Source: Cryptosporidium bovis
Taxonomy: Eukaryota; Apicomplexa; Conoidasida; Eucoccidiorida; Cryptosporidiidae
DNA: 64,000 nucleotides
Direction: 5' to 3'
Assembly: GCA_009768925.2 (NCBI GenBank)
Contig: VHIT02000033.1
Coordinates: 124,001 to 188,000 of the forward strand
How positions within the stretch are numbered: the first letter of the stretch is position 1; each line of letters opens with the position of its first letter. Shown here piece by piece: positions 29,308 to 39,048 of the stretch. The notes below the pieces were generated by a model. That model did no database searches. It was not told the DNA's origin and worked only from the letters and a program-made list of their open reading frames with translations. The translations under genes and the position numbers were made by a program.

Positions 29308-29493
29308 TCACTTGTATGAGACTTTAACGGTATTCTCAATAAATATTTTCCTATTATTGTTAATGCATCCTATCATATTTATTATCTCTACTCGGATTCC
29401 TTCAAAATAAAGCACTCCAAACGACTTATAGACAATCAAAGGTAATTCTAAATTTAAGGCGGGAATTCCAGAATTAGGTATAATAACGTGCAT
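29308..29493 (-). CDS. Possible small minus-strand gene (61 aa)
   Basis: A 61-residue ATG-started frame (MHVIIPNSGIPALNLELP..., ending ENTVKVSYK) in the spacer upstream of FCP1. It shows alternating hydrophobic beta-like segments but no recognised family. A GTGAGT donor overlaps its stop, so it could continue in another exon, though no convincing acceptor before the FCP1 start is seen. May equally be promoter DNA of FCP1. Confidence 0.25.
   Translation of the reverse strand: MHVIIPNSGIPALNLELPLIVYKSFGVLYFEGIRVEIINMIGCINNNRKIFIENTVKVSYK
29458..29467. promoter_or_regulatory. GGCGGGAATT E2F-like site
   Basis: Lies about 204-213 bp upstream of the FCP1 ATG at 29254. It overlaps the small possible frame at 29308-29493, which argues it is promoter rather than coding. 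Confidence 0.4.
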
Positions 29494-29548
29494 AAAAGAT
29501 TAAATAAAAAAATGACAAAAAAATACTAAAATTAGTTATTATTAGATA

Positions 29549-31378
29549 CTATGAGAGCAGACAAAGAGGTGTATCCAAAATAGACTCTATTTCTTGCGAA
29601 ACAGTATCACCTTCACCTCCGCTCATTGTGTGGCCTACGTTTTGAACGTCAATAAAGCAAGTAATTGGAAGGGGGCCCCAAATATACCCATAATTGAATG
29701 GGATATCCGGTTGGATGGAAACACATAATAGTGAGTCGTTTTTAACCATTTCTATTTCAGCGGAGACAAACCACAAGAGCAGTCTCCCTTTTATTCCCTT
29801 GCTATTTTCCCCTTGAAACGGGCGTGGAATACACCAGATCCATGTTGAAAGTGGGTTGTCTATAGCGTCATAGTCACCCTTTACTGGGTGAATATCAAAA
29901 GAAACCCTATTGAGTATTTTTTCACGCTTTACTTCCTCCAAAACCCCGTCTGAAATTCTTCTAACTTTAATAGAATCTCCTCCATCGACAATCTTTTTGA
30001 CAACAACTCCATCAAGAAGAAAGTTCTCTGAATTTTGCGATTCGTAAACTACTATAGAACCTGGAACTGAGTCTTTTTCTGTGAAATCTAAAGGGAGCAA
30101 TCTCCACCAGCCTTCTTTTAATTCGAAAGTCGGAATCGAAGGTGGGAGAAAATTGTTCAACATTGTTACTTTTTTAATAGGTTCGCCATTTTCAAAATTG
30201 AAATCCGAAACAATGGTAACCTCACCAGTTTCCGAGGATAGCGAGTCAATTTTCCCTGTGACCCAGTGTAAAAATTTGTCTTCATCACTCAACCTAAATG
30301 TGAATTGAACCCGTAGGCCTTTTTTTATATCTATTTTTGGTAAAGAAGAAACAAGTGACCAATTAACACTGGAGTATTCTTCTACAAATACATTCTGATA
30401 AATCTGGCTCTGTAAACAGCAATCCGATGAGTTATTGTGAGGGAATAGGTGTGTAGGTACCAAATTCGCGTGGCCTTTCTTTCTAACTTGTGACCTATCA
30501 ATATCGCGACAGATTAAAGTTGGTATGTTTTCTACAGGCATATCCTCTTTAATCACATCAGCAGACCCCCTCGTAGATCCTGTATTGTTCTTAATGTTGT
30601 GCATTCTACCAAAACTCTCAATCTTTATCTTTTTAGATCTTAAATACGGTAAAAGCCAATCACTCAACGTATTCTGCAATCCTGATCTCAAATCATCCAT
30701 ATATTGTCTAAAGTACCTTTTTTGAACTTCACTTCTCTCTATTTGATCAGGTGGAGGATTCTCCAATTTATATGCATCCACATTTGATATAAATTCTGAT
30801 AATATATCTGGTCTAGTTGACGGCAGTAGTTTCCACTCCATAGAAGCTATCGCAGTCATTATATGTCCAGGTAGTTTTGGAGACAGCTTTGAAAGCTCTT
30901 GTCTCCTTGAAAACAACCACCAAATGTAATACGACCAATCAGAAATAGGCGAGTACTTCTCTGAAGAGATACTATGGTCAAAATCCTTAGATATGCAAGA
31001 AACAAGAATGCTATCGGTTCTCAGTCTATCTGTATCTCTTGAGCCTCCTACCACATCCAATATTCTTCTTTCTGTCCAAAGCTTTTTCCACAAAAAAGGT
31101 GCTGACTCATACTTACTTGATATTTTTCCCAACAAATGAGTCGGAACTGACCTATTTAAATCATTGAGTTTGTTTTCCCTTCCCCTACACAATTCGTGGA
31201 ATAGTGGGTTACTCAAATAAGGTACGCTTCTGTATGGTTTATTATTTTGCACAGATTGAGTATTTACCCCTGAATGAGACTTGTTACAGTCCTCTCCATT
31301 TTCTATAAAAAACAAGATATTGTTAAGTATATCCCTATCTTTGTAAACTGAGTTATCTATACATTCGTGTTCGTACAT
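29549..31378 (-). CDS. Unrecognised conserved-looking protein (609 aa)
   Basis: A single uninterrupted exon from ATG 31378. No signal peptide or membrane segment. The N-terminal half is helical and basic, with WSYYIWWLFSRRQEL near 145-160, PGHIMTAIASMEWKLLPS near 170-187 and KRYFRQYMDDL near 220. The C-terminal half has repeated short beta-like segments such as WVTGKIDSLSSETGEVTIVSD (about 358-378), PGSIVVYESQ and VRRISDGVLEEVKREKI (about 480-496). The layout of small beta barrels suggests Tudor-like or SH3-like modules, but I cannot name a family. It is divergent from phosphoglycerate mutase. Codon use is like its neighbours, so it is a real gene. Confidence 0.85.
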   Translation of the reverse strand: MYEHECIDNSVYKDRDILNNILFFIENGEDCNKSHSGVNTQSVQNNKPYRSVPYLSNPLFHELCRGRENKLNDLNRSVPTHLLGKISSKYESAPFLWKKLWTERRILDVVGGSRDTDRLRTDSILVSCISKDFDHSISSEKYSPISDWSYYIWWLFSRRQELSKLSPKLPGHIMTAIASMEWKLLPSTRPDILSEFISNVDAYKLENPPPDQIERSEVQKRYFRQYMDDLRSGLQNTLSDWLLPYLRSKKIKIESFGRMHNIKNNTGSTRGSADVIKEDMPVENIPTLICRDIDRSQVRKKGHANLVPTHLFPHNNSSDCCLQSQIYQNVFVEEYSSVNWSLVSSLPKIDIKKGLRVQFTFRLSDEDKFLHWVTGKIDSLSSETGEVTIVSDFNFENGEPIKKVTMLNNFLPPSIPTFELKEGWWRLLPLDFTEKDSVPGSIVVYESQNSENFLLDGVVVKKIVDGGDSIKVRRISDGVLEEVKREKILNRVSFDIHPVKGDYDAIDNPLSTWIWCIPRPFQGENSKGIKGRLLLWFVSAEIEMVKNDSLLCVSIQPDIPFNYGYIWGPLPITCFIDVQNVGHTMSGGEGDTVSQEIESILDTPLCLLS

Positions 31379-32014
31379 AGAACAGACTTTACTTCAATTT
31401 CTATTCTTATCTACCTATATAAAACAAATAATTTCATTAACTCTTCAAAACTTGTCTGAACAAAGTACACTACTCCGCGGCAACAAAAATAACTTGAAAA
31501 AAATGGGATGAAATGTCTCAGAGCATTAAGTAAAAATAAAAACAAAAAAATATCATTGTGGAAAAGGGAAGAATTTTCTCCTGTATTTCAGAGACTACAA
31601 TATATCGTTTGAATTCAAATAGACTCCAATAGTTTGTATTTGGCGAAATTATTCGATATTTCTACACAGCAAGATTACTACTAGTTTGCATATAACGGTA
31701 TACGAAAACTCTCTCTCCCATTATTTGTCTTGCTAAATCCTATAACACAACATATACACACACATAGTTATTCGTTGATTTTTTCTTCCACTTAAAATTC
31801 ACCTTCATTTCTCCGGACCCCTGCAATAAATCTCGGTAACGGTTTATAATTATAACAAAGTGGGGGTATTGTGAGGGGCCAATGCAAAATGATTGTAATG
31901 CGTATCTTTAAGAAGTACAAAATTGTTTTTTAGGGTGTTGAAGCTAACTATATATCTCAATATCATTAATTAGGTTTTTGCTCAGTAAGATTTCCGCCGT
32001 TACAGTATCTAAGA
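31379..32014. promoter_or_regulatory. Divergent promoter before phosphoglycerate mutase
   Basis: 636 bp between divergent starts. TTTGGCGAAA at 31639-31648 is an E2F-like core. A G-rich patch (GTGGGGGTATTGTGAGGGG) at about 31860 resembles the G-box motifs described for Cryptosporidium promoters. No gene inside. Confidence 0.45.
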
Positions 32015-32764
32015 ATGGCATATAAATTGACATTGATTCGTCACGGTGAAAGCGAGTGGAACAAGGAGAATAGATTTACTGGTTGGACAGATGTAAATTT
32101 AAGTGAACAGGGAATAAATGAGGCAATTGAAGCAGGAAGAATGCTTCGTGATAGGGGATTCAAATTTGACGTTGTTTACACTTCAGTATTAAAAAGAGCT
32201 GTTCTCACAACATGGACCGTTCTTAAGGAATTGGACAATGTCAATTGTCCGATTGTGAATAATTGGAGATTAAACGAGCGTCACTATGGTGCTCTTCAAG
32301 GATTAAATAAATCCGAAACGGCTGCCAAATTCGGTGAAGACCAGGTAAAGATATGGAGAAGAAGCTTCGATGTCCCTCCTCCGGTACTGGAGAAGTCAGA
32401 TAAAAGATATCCCGGAAATGAGGCAATATATAATGGAATTTGTCCAACATCTCTTCCATTGACTGAATGCCTAAAGGACACTGTTGAAAGAGTCAAGTCG
32501 TATTTTGAGGATGTCATTGCTCCATCAATCATTTCGGGGAAGTCTGTTTTGGTTTCCGCTCACGGAAATTCATTAAGAGCACTTCTTTACCTCCTGGAGA
32601 AGATGACTCCGGAGCAAATCTTGGAGGTCAATATCCCAACAGCATGCCCTCTCATACTGGAGCTGGATAGCGACTTTAATGTTACCAAAAAGTACTATTT
32701 GATAAGTGAGGAAGAGCTAAAGTCGAAAATGGAGGCGGTTGCAAACCAAGGAAAAGCAAAGTAG
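32015..32764 (+). CDS. 2,3-bisphosphoglycerate-dependent phosphoglycerate mutase (249 aa)
   Basis: Glycolytic enzyme converting 3- to 2-phosphoglycerate through a phosphohistidine. The catalytic LIRHGESEWN motif lies at 8-17 with H11 as nucleophile. FTGWTDVNLSEQG follows at about 22-34, then NERHYGALQGLNK near 88-100, and the second histidine in VSAHGNSLRALL near 182-193. A short, complete C-terminus matches the usual 250-residue length. The dPGM type (not the cofactor-independent type) is clear. The insertion-free sequence and intact catalytic residues indicate an active cytosolic enzyme. Cryptosporidium depends heavily on glycolysis for ATP. Confidence 0.97.
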   Translation: MAYKLTLIRHGESEWNKENRFTGWTDVNLSEQGINEAIEAGRMLRDRGFKFDVVYTSVLKRAVLTTWTVLKELDNVNCPIVNNWRLNERHYGALQGLNKSETAAKFGEDQVKIWRRSFDVPPPVLEKSDKRYPGNEAIYNGICPTSLPLTECLKDTVERVKSYFEDVIAPSIISGKSVLVSAHGNSLRALLYLLEKMTPEQILEVNIPTACPLILELDSDFNVTKKYYLISEEELKSKMEAVANQGKAK

Positions 32765-33261
32765 ACTAAGAGATAAGAGTCAAATATCGAGAAAAACTTT
32801 CTAACTATCCGTATTTCACTTTGAACTTGCATCTTTCCTTTTTTCTTCTGATTAAAAGACACTAATAAAAAAGACTGTGAATGCAAAAATCTATATTTAG
32901 TTGAAACATTTTTTTATTACCATTACAAGAAATCCGAACCGTATCTTGTTAATGTCATTTTGTTAAATGATAGTACTTACGCTTCAGCTTTGTTTTTTTT
33001 CTAGAGTAATGCATATTAAGCAAGGCAATATTTGGGGTAGCAATACCACCAAAATAGTGTTTGCCATTTGTTTTGTGTCAGTTCTCAATGTATTTTGGGA
33101 CTAAACGAATATCAAGGTCTTCCGAATGGTAATTGGGAAGATACCGTAGGGATAATAAAGTTCAACAAAGTTGTAAATATCACCACTTAGTATTCATTAG
33201 CAATGCACTATTCATCAACAGTAGATATAATTCCATCTTCGTTTAAACATTCGTATTCTAT
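32765..33261. other. Convergent 3' spacer
   Basis: 497 bp between the phosphoglycerate mutase stop and the stop of the large minus-strand gene. AT-rich, with polyadenylation-like signals. No gene recognised. Confidence 0.45.
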
Positions 33262-36200
33262 TTATTCTTCCTCTTCTGATTCATCTTCTGTCGGAACAGA
33301 CGAATCTACTTCACTGGCTTCCTGAGTAGTTGCTTTACTCTCTGTTTTTACTTCAGACTGCGACTTGGAAATTAAAATTTTATCTGAAGCACTCATATAT
33401 TTCATTGGTTTGGAATACAACCTGAAAATAGAGGGAATCCTCTTAATATCCATTACTTTCTTTTCATGTGAAACGAAGCCTCTGAACGTAACTAAGGCCT
33501 GCCCATCCTTGAATATCGGGAAAACTGACCCAAGTCTTTGAGATAAGAGTCTAGAAATCTCTTCATCCGAGTCGGAAGTAAGAGGAAGCTCGGCAAAAAC
33601 AGAGCAGATTGTGTTTGTGTTCATTGGAACCATTGAACCCTTAACCAGTTTATTTTGAACTTGTTCTGAGTAGTAAGCAAATAATTGTGCACGATTAACA
33701 ATTATCGCAGATAAACCATCACAGTTTCTTGCCAAATCTGTTGCAACACAATTTCCTTCTGGTGTAATTGTCTTGCACCAAGCAGGATGAGCCTTTGTTT
33801 TAGATTCAATAATGAAGTCTTCAGCAAGTAGATATGGCCTAAATACAGCGTGATCTTTATTCAAGTAGAAGAGTGATCTTACTGTCTTATAATCATAAAT
33901 TTTCGTTTTAGATAATTCAGATTGAGAAAGAGCCTTGTAACCAGATTTTTCACAAATACCCATTAAATCATCATCAGTTACATCCTCCCATTCAGAAACA
34001 TGCAAACCAAATACTGCTTTGATTGACTGAATACATTGTTGAGCAGACGAGTTCTCATACGGATTGAGTTCCTGCAATGTGTATGAGACCTCTGAGCAAA
34101 CATCACGATAGATTTTTTCATCAATTCCTCTTGAAAGCGGTGAAGAAGCTATTGCATCTTGTAAAGCATCAGATTTATGAACAGCTGCTCCGAATATACG
34201 AGATGTGTAAGGAGCAACTTTTGGGAATGTTCTCAAATTATAGTGGGAAGCAATTTCACCTGGGTTCATGAGAGCCAAGTTCAAAGGTCTTAAATCAATA
34301 GATGGCAATACTGGTGTATTAAATATTCCAACACAAATTTCACGTTTAATAAACTCATCCAATCCTGGCTCATTCTTCAAAATAGCTGTTGCTCTAACAA
34401 CAGAATTACATTGGAGATCGTTTCTCATTTCATCATACATTACAACTAAAATCCTTAACGCTAAACAAAAGTCTTCAACGAATGCAAATGTACCTCTTTC
34501 TCTCGTCTTTAATGCTGCTTGCACTGCCATATCATAGAGTTTGCCTGAACCCATTGTCGGTAATAATCCAAATTTATATGGTTCTCTACCATATTGCTGA
34601 AGAGCCAAACACTCATTTGTATCTCTAAATAACCCACTTGGCTTTGCTGGTAATACTCTTCCTAATTCAGTAGGGCCATGTCTTTCCGCACGTGGAAGAG
34701 TAATTGGTCCAGCATCACCTGCTGAACGCCCCCAGAATGGAGCATCAACTGGGGAATGTCTCCTGAAACGGCTTACTCTTTCAACAGGGCCTTTACCCGG
34801 GAAAACAGCTTGAGCTGTGAAACTTGGAATCCCGGAAACCCTTTCTGGTAATTTGTATCCTGGAATCATTGATACTTTATATGGGCCAATAAGATGCCAG
34901 TAGTTATTAGAAATATCACGAATAATAATTCTTTGAGGTCTGTAGTGTTGTAGTGTTCTCACACTTTCTGCTAGTAAAGGTGGAAGCATTCTGGCTCCTT
35001 GCCAACCCATTGCTTCAACAACTAAATCACCACCCGAAAATCTAATTGCTGCAAGTGGCCAGAGCCCTGATGACTTTTCGACGAGCAATTTGCCCTCAAT
35101 AGAAGCCCCAACTTGGGTTGGAACTGAAACCCCTGAAGTTGGTATCATTGTAATTGGTGGAGTAATGAAAACTCTGTAACCACGCGAGGCCAAATCCATT
35201 GCCCTTCCTTGCACTTCCATTACATTTCTTGATTTTGAATTTATCCACATTTGATGACCACCTGTTTTAACTTTTCTAAAACGCTCATGGACTGGATTCA
35301 TGTCAGCTGGAGCCTGAAGATCAGCCGAAAGCTTTGATGGATCCCAAACCACTAAGAATGGATTCTTTGGATTGCTTTCATCTAAATATTGTCTTATTTT
35401 TGGAAAACTTCCAGGCATATATAATCCTGGCTTGATCATTCCTCCAGGTCCTACTCCAGATACAACTGAATCATGAGTAAGCCTATCAAAACCCATTCCT
35501 GCTCCTGGAGCACCTGGTACACCACTTATCGGACCAGAAACAGATAAAACACCTGGTGGTCCAATCGGCCCCATTTGGCCTATAGGTCCAGAAACAGATA
35601 AAACACCTGGTGGTCCCATTGGACCCATTGGACCAAACCTTGAGCCCCCATCGCCAGCATAACCTGGAATTCCTTGCATTCCTGGAACCCCTGGCATAAA
35701 TGCTCCGGACATTCCCGGCATAAATGCCCCAGACATTCCTGGAATTCCTGCAGAAAGTCTAACTTTCTCCATCTCGCCAAAGGTTGATGGATATGGTCCG
35801 AGCATTGTTTGAGAATCAAATTGAGTTACTCTTGCCATAAGAGCAGCAACATGCTCCTTTGGTAATGGTTTGCCATCTGCATCGTGGGTTGGAACAGACA
35901 ACTTTCCACCTGGATAGTTTAACATATATTTTTCTGGATGATAATTCGGGTTAATTCTCAAAGCATGAATTTCTTCAAGTGTTCCAGATCTTGCTGAAAA
36001 ACCTCTCTTTTTTAAATACTCCAATCTTAATTTTCCTTTTACTCTACTTGAAACTTCACCATCAGTTTGAACAACAACTTGATGCATTCTATCATCCCAA
36101 GCCTCCTCTACTCCAGTCAAACTTAAGTCTGACGGGGCGAATAGAAAATTCCCAAAAGAAGCTCTATCTAATCTTGGCAATGCTGGACGAGGACCCTGAT

Positions 36201-36432
36201 CTTCGAATCTCTTCCTTTGCTCCTCTGCAAGTTTAATTTGGGCAGCAACACTTGGTTTCCTTAAATAATCATCCCTAACTGCTGTACCATGAAAACCATG
36301 TGGATACTTTCCACCTAAAGCACTAGTCCTAACAACATTTCTTACAATATTCCCAGTTCTTGAAAGGTAACCTGTTCCAAGACATCCTCCAATAAAAGCC
36401 AGTTCAAAAATTATAAATAATAACTTCACCAT
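33262..36432 (-). CDS. Large secreted protein with a collagen-like Gly/Pro repeat (1056 aa)
   Basis: An N-terminal signal peptide (MVKLLFIIFELAFIGGCLG) sends it to the secretory pathway. Residues about 225-310 are a low-complexity stretch rich in Gly, Pro and Met. It includes two copies of PGMSGAFM and two copies of GPPGVLSVSGPI, giving a collagen-like feel without strict G-x-y periodicity. The rest is well-conserved-looking globular sequence with few cysteines, including RIIIRDISNNYWHLIGPYKVS and a long region rich in PxxP. The C-terminal 40 residues are acidic and Ser/Glu-rich (EDESEEEE). No enzyme or domain family is recognised. It is noticeably less AT-rich than its neighbours, which suggests high expression or composition constraint. 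Likely parasite-specific and secreted; its organelle is unknown. Confidence 0.85.
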   Translation of the reverse strand: MVKLLFIIFELAFIGGCLGTGYLSRTGNIVRNVVRTSALGGKYPHGFHGTAVRDDYLRKPSVAAQIKLAEEQRKRFEDQGPRPALPRLDRASFGNFLFAPSDLSLTGVEEAWDDRMHQVVVQTDGEVSSRVKGKLRLEYLKKRGFSARSGTLEEIHALRINPNYHPEKYMLNYPGGKLSVPTHDADGKPLPKEHVAALMARVTQFDSQTMLGPYPSTFGEMEKVRLSAGIPGMSGAFMPGMSGAFMPGVPGMQGIPGYAGDGGSRFGPMGPMGPPGVLSVSGPIGQMGPIGPPGVLSVSGPISGVPGAPGAGMGFDRLTHDSVVSGVGPGGMIKPGLYMPGSFPKIRQYLDESNPKNPFLVVWDPSKLSADLQAPADMNPVHERFRKVKTGGHQMWINSKSRNVMEVQGRAMDLASRGYRVFITPPITMIPTSGVSVPTQVGASIEGKLLVEKSSGLWPLAAIRFSGGDLVVEAMGWQGARMLPPLLAESVRTLQHYRPQRIIIRDISNNYWHLIGPYKVSMIPGYKLPERVSGIPSFTAQAVFPGKGPVERVSRFRRHSPVDAPFWGRSAGDAGPITLPRAERHGPTELGRVLPAKPSGLFRDTNECLALQQYGREPYKFGLLPTMGSGKLYDMAVQAALKTRERGTFAFVEDFCLALRILVVMYDEMRNDLQCNSVVRATAILKNEPGLDEFIKREICVGIFNTPVLPSIDLRPLNLALMNPGEIASHYNLRTFPKVAPYTSRIFGAAVHKSDALQDAIASSPLSRGIDEKIYRDVCSEVSYTLQELNPYENSSAQQCIQSIKAVFGLHVSEWEDVTDDDLMGICEKSGYKALSQSELSKTKIYDYKTVRSLFYLNKDHAVFRPYLLAEDFIIESKTKAHPAWCKTITPEGNCVATDLARNCDGLSAIIVNRAQLFAYYSEQVQNKLVKGSMVPMNTNTICSVFAELPLTSDSDEEISRLLSQRLGSVFPIFKDGQALVTFRGFVSHEKKVMDIKRIPSIFRLYSKPMKYMSASDKILISKSQSEVKTESKATTQEASEVDSSVPTEDESEEEE
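35520..35760 (-). repeat. Gly-Pro-Met rich internal repeats
   Basis: Within the large secreted protein. Near-identical tandem copies of a PGMSGAFM unit are followed by duplicated GPMGP/GPPGVLSVSGPI units. The DNA copies are also close to identical, so the array is likely recent and may vary in number. Confidence 0.7.
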
Positions 36433-37232
36433 CTCTGCAACTGTATATATACATGCATAGACATATATATGTTATATATATACACTCTCACCCTAACTTC
36501 AAACAGTCTATTTGCTACCAATATGTTTGTTTGCCTATGGTATGGATTGTGCCAGAAAATTTAGTAATTGCTTGCCTTGGAAAATACAAGGGACTATTAT
36601 TAGCACACTTTCTTACTCCTCTCCTATTACTTTCCCTGATCACAGAAAATTGCTATGGGTTCTCCTCATTAGATCCAGTAATAACATTAATAGATGGCGC
36701 CAACATGGAGACTTGCATCTATAAATTTTTTAAGTACCCTCAGAAAAAAACCCTGCTATTCATTAGATAAATTAGTCGCGAACAATTTATTTTTTTGTTT
36801 CTTTAAAACAATATTTTCGCTTATTGTGCTAATGTTTCTTTCGCTATCTCGTTTTCTCATTTGACGTTGGTGTATTCTTCACTAATTGAAAATGTGTGCA
36901 ATGTAAAATAGTTGACTCGTTGAATTCATTTAAAAATTAGGAACAACTTTAATTCTTAGTTTAATCTTATTCTACATTTTTTTTTCTCTGTTTTTATTTT
37001 GCCTTCTAGGTATTGTTTCTGGCTATTTGCTTTTCCCGCTAGATTTGTCGCCAGTTACCATTAATGCGACATACAAGTTAGAATAATGGGTAAAAATGGA
37101 GCTAGAGAAAAATATATTCTAATTTAGTCAACGAAGATTATTGGCTCACTGTTACAAATCTCATTGTCTTTTGTACTTGAATCTTTGGTATTTTGGTGTG
37201 AATTAGGGTTAAATAATAGAAAATGTTCAAAT
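36433..37232. promoter_or_regulatory. Long divergent promoter region
   Basis: About 800 bp between the secreted collagen-like gene and the MFS transporter. It holds (TA)n runs, GGCGCC at 36696-36701 and no convincing gene. A 105-codon plus-strand frame at 36453-36770 is judged accidental. Confidence 0.45.
36696..36701. promoter_or_regulatory. GGCGCC E2F-like site
   Basis: ATGGCGCCAAC, about 265 bp upstream of the minus-strand gene start and 530 bp upstream of the transporter start. Confidence 0.4.
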
Positions 37233-38798
37233 ATGAAAAACGTATTTTATGCACAGGATAAACCTGTACTCGCAAATAATGAAAAAATGTACATCGAAAT
37301 CATAGAGTTAAACAATGAAACGTCTAGTGATTCGGATGGTGACAACAGAAATGAATTTGTCTCCTTAAATAAAAAAATACACATAATAAATTTACTAACT
37401 AATGCAAAGGTGTTTGATTGCGTTTTACTTTACGGGTTCATTCAGGGGTATATGGAGCAGCTGTTTCCTGCAAATTACTCTTTATTTGTAAACTCCTTGG
37501 CTATGGACCCTGTTTTAATTGGAACGGCTGCTTTTCTTCAAAAAGTGGTTTTTACTATTGCATCGCCTTTTTGGGGACTTGTTATTGATAACTCAGAACA
37601 AGTATTAATAATGAAGTTTTCAATAATTTCTTTGACTATTTCAACACTTCTTATTTGTTTTTCAAGAACGGTTAACCAGTTATTTTTTTCTATGTGTTTT
37701 TGGGGATTTTTTTCAGCTGTTTTTGGTCCTATTTCTCAAAAAATAGCCTCGGACTATATAGAGGACAATAAAAGAGGTAAATATTTCGGAAAACTAATGT
37801 TTTATCAGTCAATTGGAAGACTTTTCGCACTCTCTCTTACAGGTATATGCTCAAGAACAAACGAAGTACATTCGAGATTGTCGTTCTTTGGATATTGGAT
37901 ATTTCCATTCATATTCGCAACTATATTTGGACTTTCTTTATTCATTTACTTGGACATATTTCTCACTGCCCAAGATGCAAATCACAATAGTTGCTTTAAA
38001 TTCAAATTAAATATTAAAAATATTTCAAACGTCTCGAGTATGGGATATGTATTACGCTCTAAAACAGTGTTATGTTTATTCCTACTTGGAATGGTTAATG
38101 CAATTCCTCGCAGTGCACTAAATTTCGTTCCAATGTGGCTCCAATCGACAGGTCTATCCCACTCAAGTGCCGCATTTATTGTTTCAGCAAGTTGGCTGGC
38201 AGCAATCCTCATTTCTCCAATTATTGGTTTTGTCAGTGATTTATTTTTTAAGTTATCCCCCTCTAAAGGTAGAATAATAATGGCACAATCTTCGCTGATA
38301 TTCCGTTCAATATTTCTATATTTTTTTATTGCAAAAGTTCCTTTTATTATTTCTAGCTATGCCTTTGAAAACCACAAGGTTATTTTATTTTCATTAATAT
38401 CTTTCATCATTGGTTTATTTGCTGGGTGGCCTGGAATAGGAGCCTGTAGGCCCATCTTTTGCGAGGTTATCCTTCCTCAACACAGAGCCACCGTATTTGC
38501 GCTTTCATATACCTTTGAAGGCATTGGAGCTGCCTTCTTCGGTACTAGATTTGTTGGCGACCTCGCCATTTCTATCTTCGGATATAAATCTACAGCCTCT
38601 ACTGCCGACATAACTACAAATCATACTGCACTTGGAAGTGCCATTCTTTGCATGACAATAATACCCTGGATGCTAAGCATCATGCTGTTCTACTTTGTAT
38701 CCATAGAATCGAGACTTATGGCTAATAAGACAAAAAGTATTTCCGACATTGTGAAAAGCAGAAACTCGGAGAATTTAGTCGAGATTAAAGCAGTATAA
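37233..38798 (+). CDS. Major facilitator superfamily transporter (521 aa)
   Basis: The frame is open from 37164, but the first ATG is at 37233 (MKNVFYAQDKP), giving 521 residues. About 65 polar N-terminal residues precede roughly 11-12 hydrophobic segments. A GRLFALSLTGI segment and a FWGLVID turn after the second helix resemble the A-motif region of MFS carriers. The central loop lies near 250-280. The C-terminal half contains GMVNAIPRSALNFVPMWLQSTGLSHSSAAFIVSASW and FAGWPGIGACRPIF. Substrate is not predictable from sequence. It lacks a signal peptide, as expected of a multi-pass membrane protein, and the C-terminal tail is short and polar. Confidence 0.85.
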   Translation: MKNVFYAQDKPVLANNEKMYIEIIELNNETSSDSDGDNRNEFVSLNKKIHIINLLTNAKVFDCVLLYGFIQGYMEQLFPANYSLFVNSLAMDPVLIGTAAFLQKVVFTIASPFWGLVIDNSEQVLIMKFSIISLTISTLLICFSRTVNQLFFSMCFWGFFSAVFGPISQKIASDYIEDNKRGKYFGKLMFYQSIGRLFALSLTGICSRTNEVHSRLSFFGYWIFPFIFATIFGLSLFIYLDIFLTAQDANHNSCFKFKLNIKNISNVSSMGYVLRSKTVLCLFLLGMVNAIPRSALNFVPMWLQSTGLSHSSAAFIVSASWLAAILISPIIGFVSDLFFKLSPSKGRIIMAQSSLIFRSIFLYFFIAKVPFIISSYAFENHKVILFSLISFIIGLFAGWPGIGACRPIFCEVILPQHRATVFALSYTFEGIGAAFFGTRFVGDLAISIFGYKSTASTADITTNHTALGSAILCMTIIPWMLSIMLFYFVSIESRLMANKTKSISDIVKSRNSENLVEIKAV

Positions 38799-38947
38799 GT
38801 ATCTAATAACTAGATCCTTTATAATATATAGCATTTTGTCAAAGTAAACGCGAGAAATCTTTTGTTGTTGTTTGTTTCTTATCTGAAATAGCTGTTTCAT
38901 TCCATAGCCCTTTATCCATCCAAGTCTACAACCAGGTGTTCACATAT

Positions 38948-38967
38948 GGCGCCCAAATCGCATGCAT
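38948..38967. promoter_or_regulatory. GGCGCC plus GCATGCAT upstream of the zinc-finger gene
   Basis: GGCGCC at 38948-38953 and the palindrome GCATGCAT at 38960-38967 sit 82-101 bp upstream of the ATG at 39049. The first is E2F-like; GCATGC is an ApiAP2-type core known from apicomplexans. A composite promoter is inferred. Confidence 0.45.
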
Positions 38968-39048
38968 TTTTTTTCTATCCTAATTAGGAAAATTGACAAT
39001 AAGAAAACAGACCGGGAACAGTGAATTTTAATCTTTATTCTGATAAAA

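Noticed and set aside
36453-36770. Plus-strand frame of 105 codons with a hydrophobic stretch in the divergent spacer.
   Set aside because: It begins in an (AT)n tract, contains a GGCGCC promoter element and shows no recognisable domain, so I treat it as promoter sequence.
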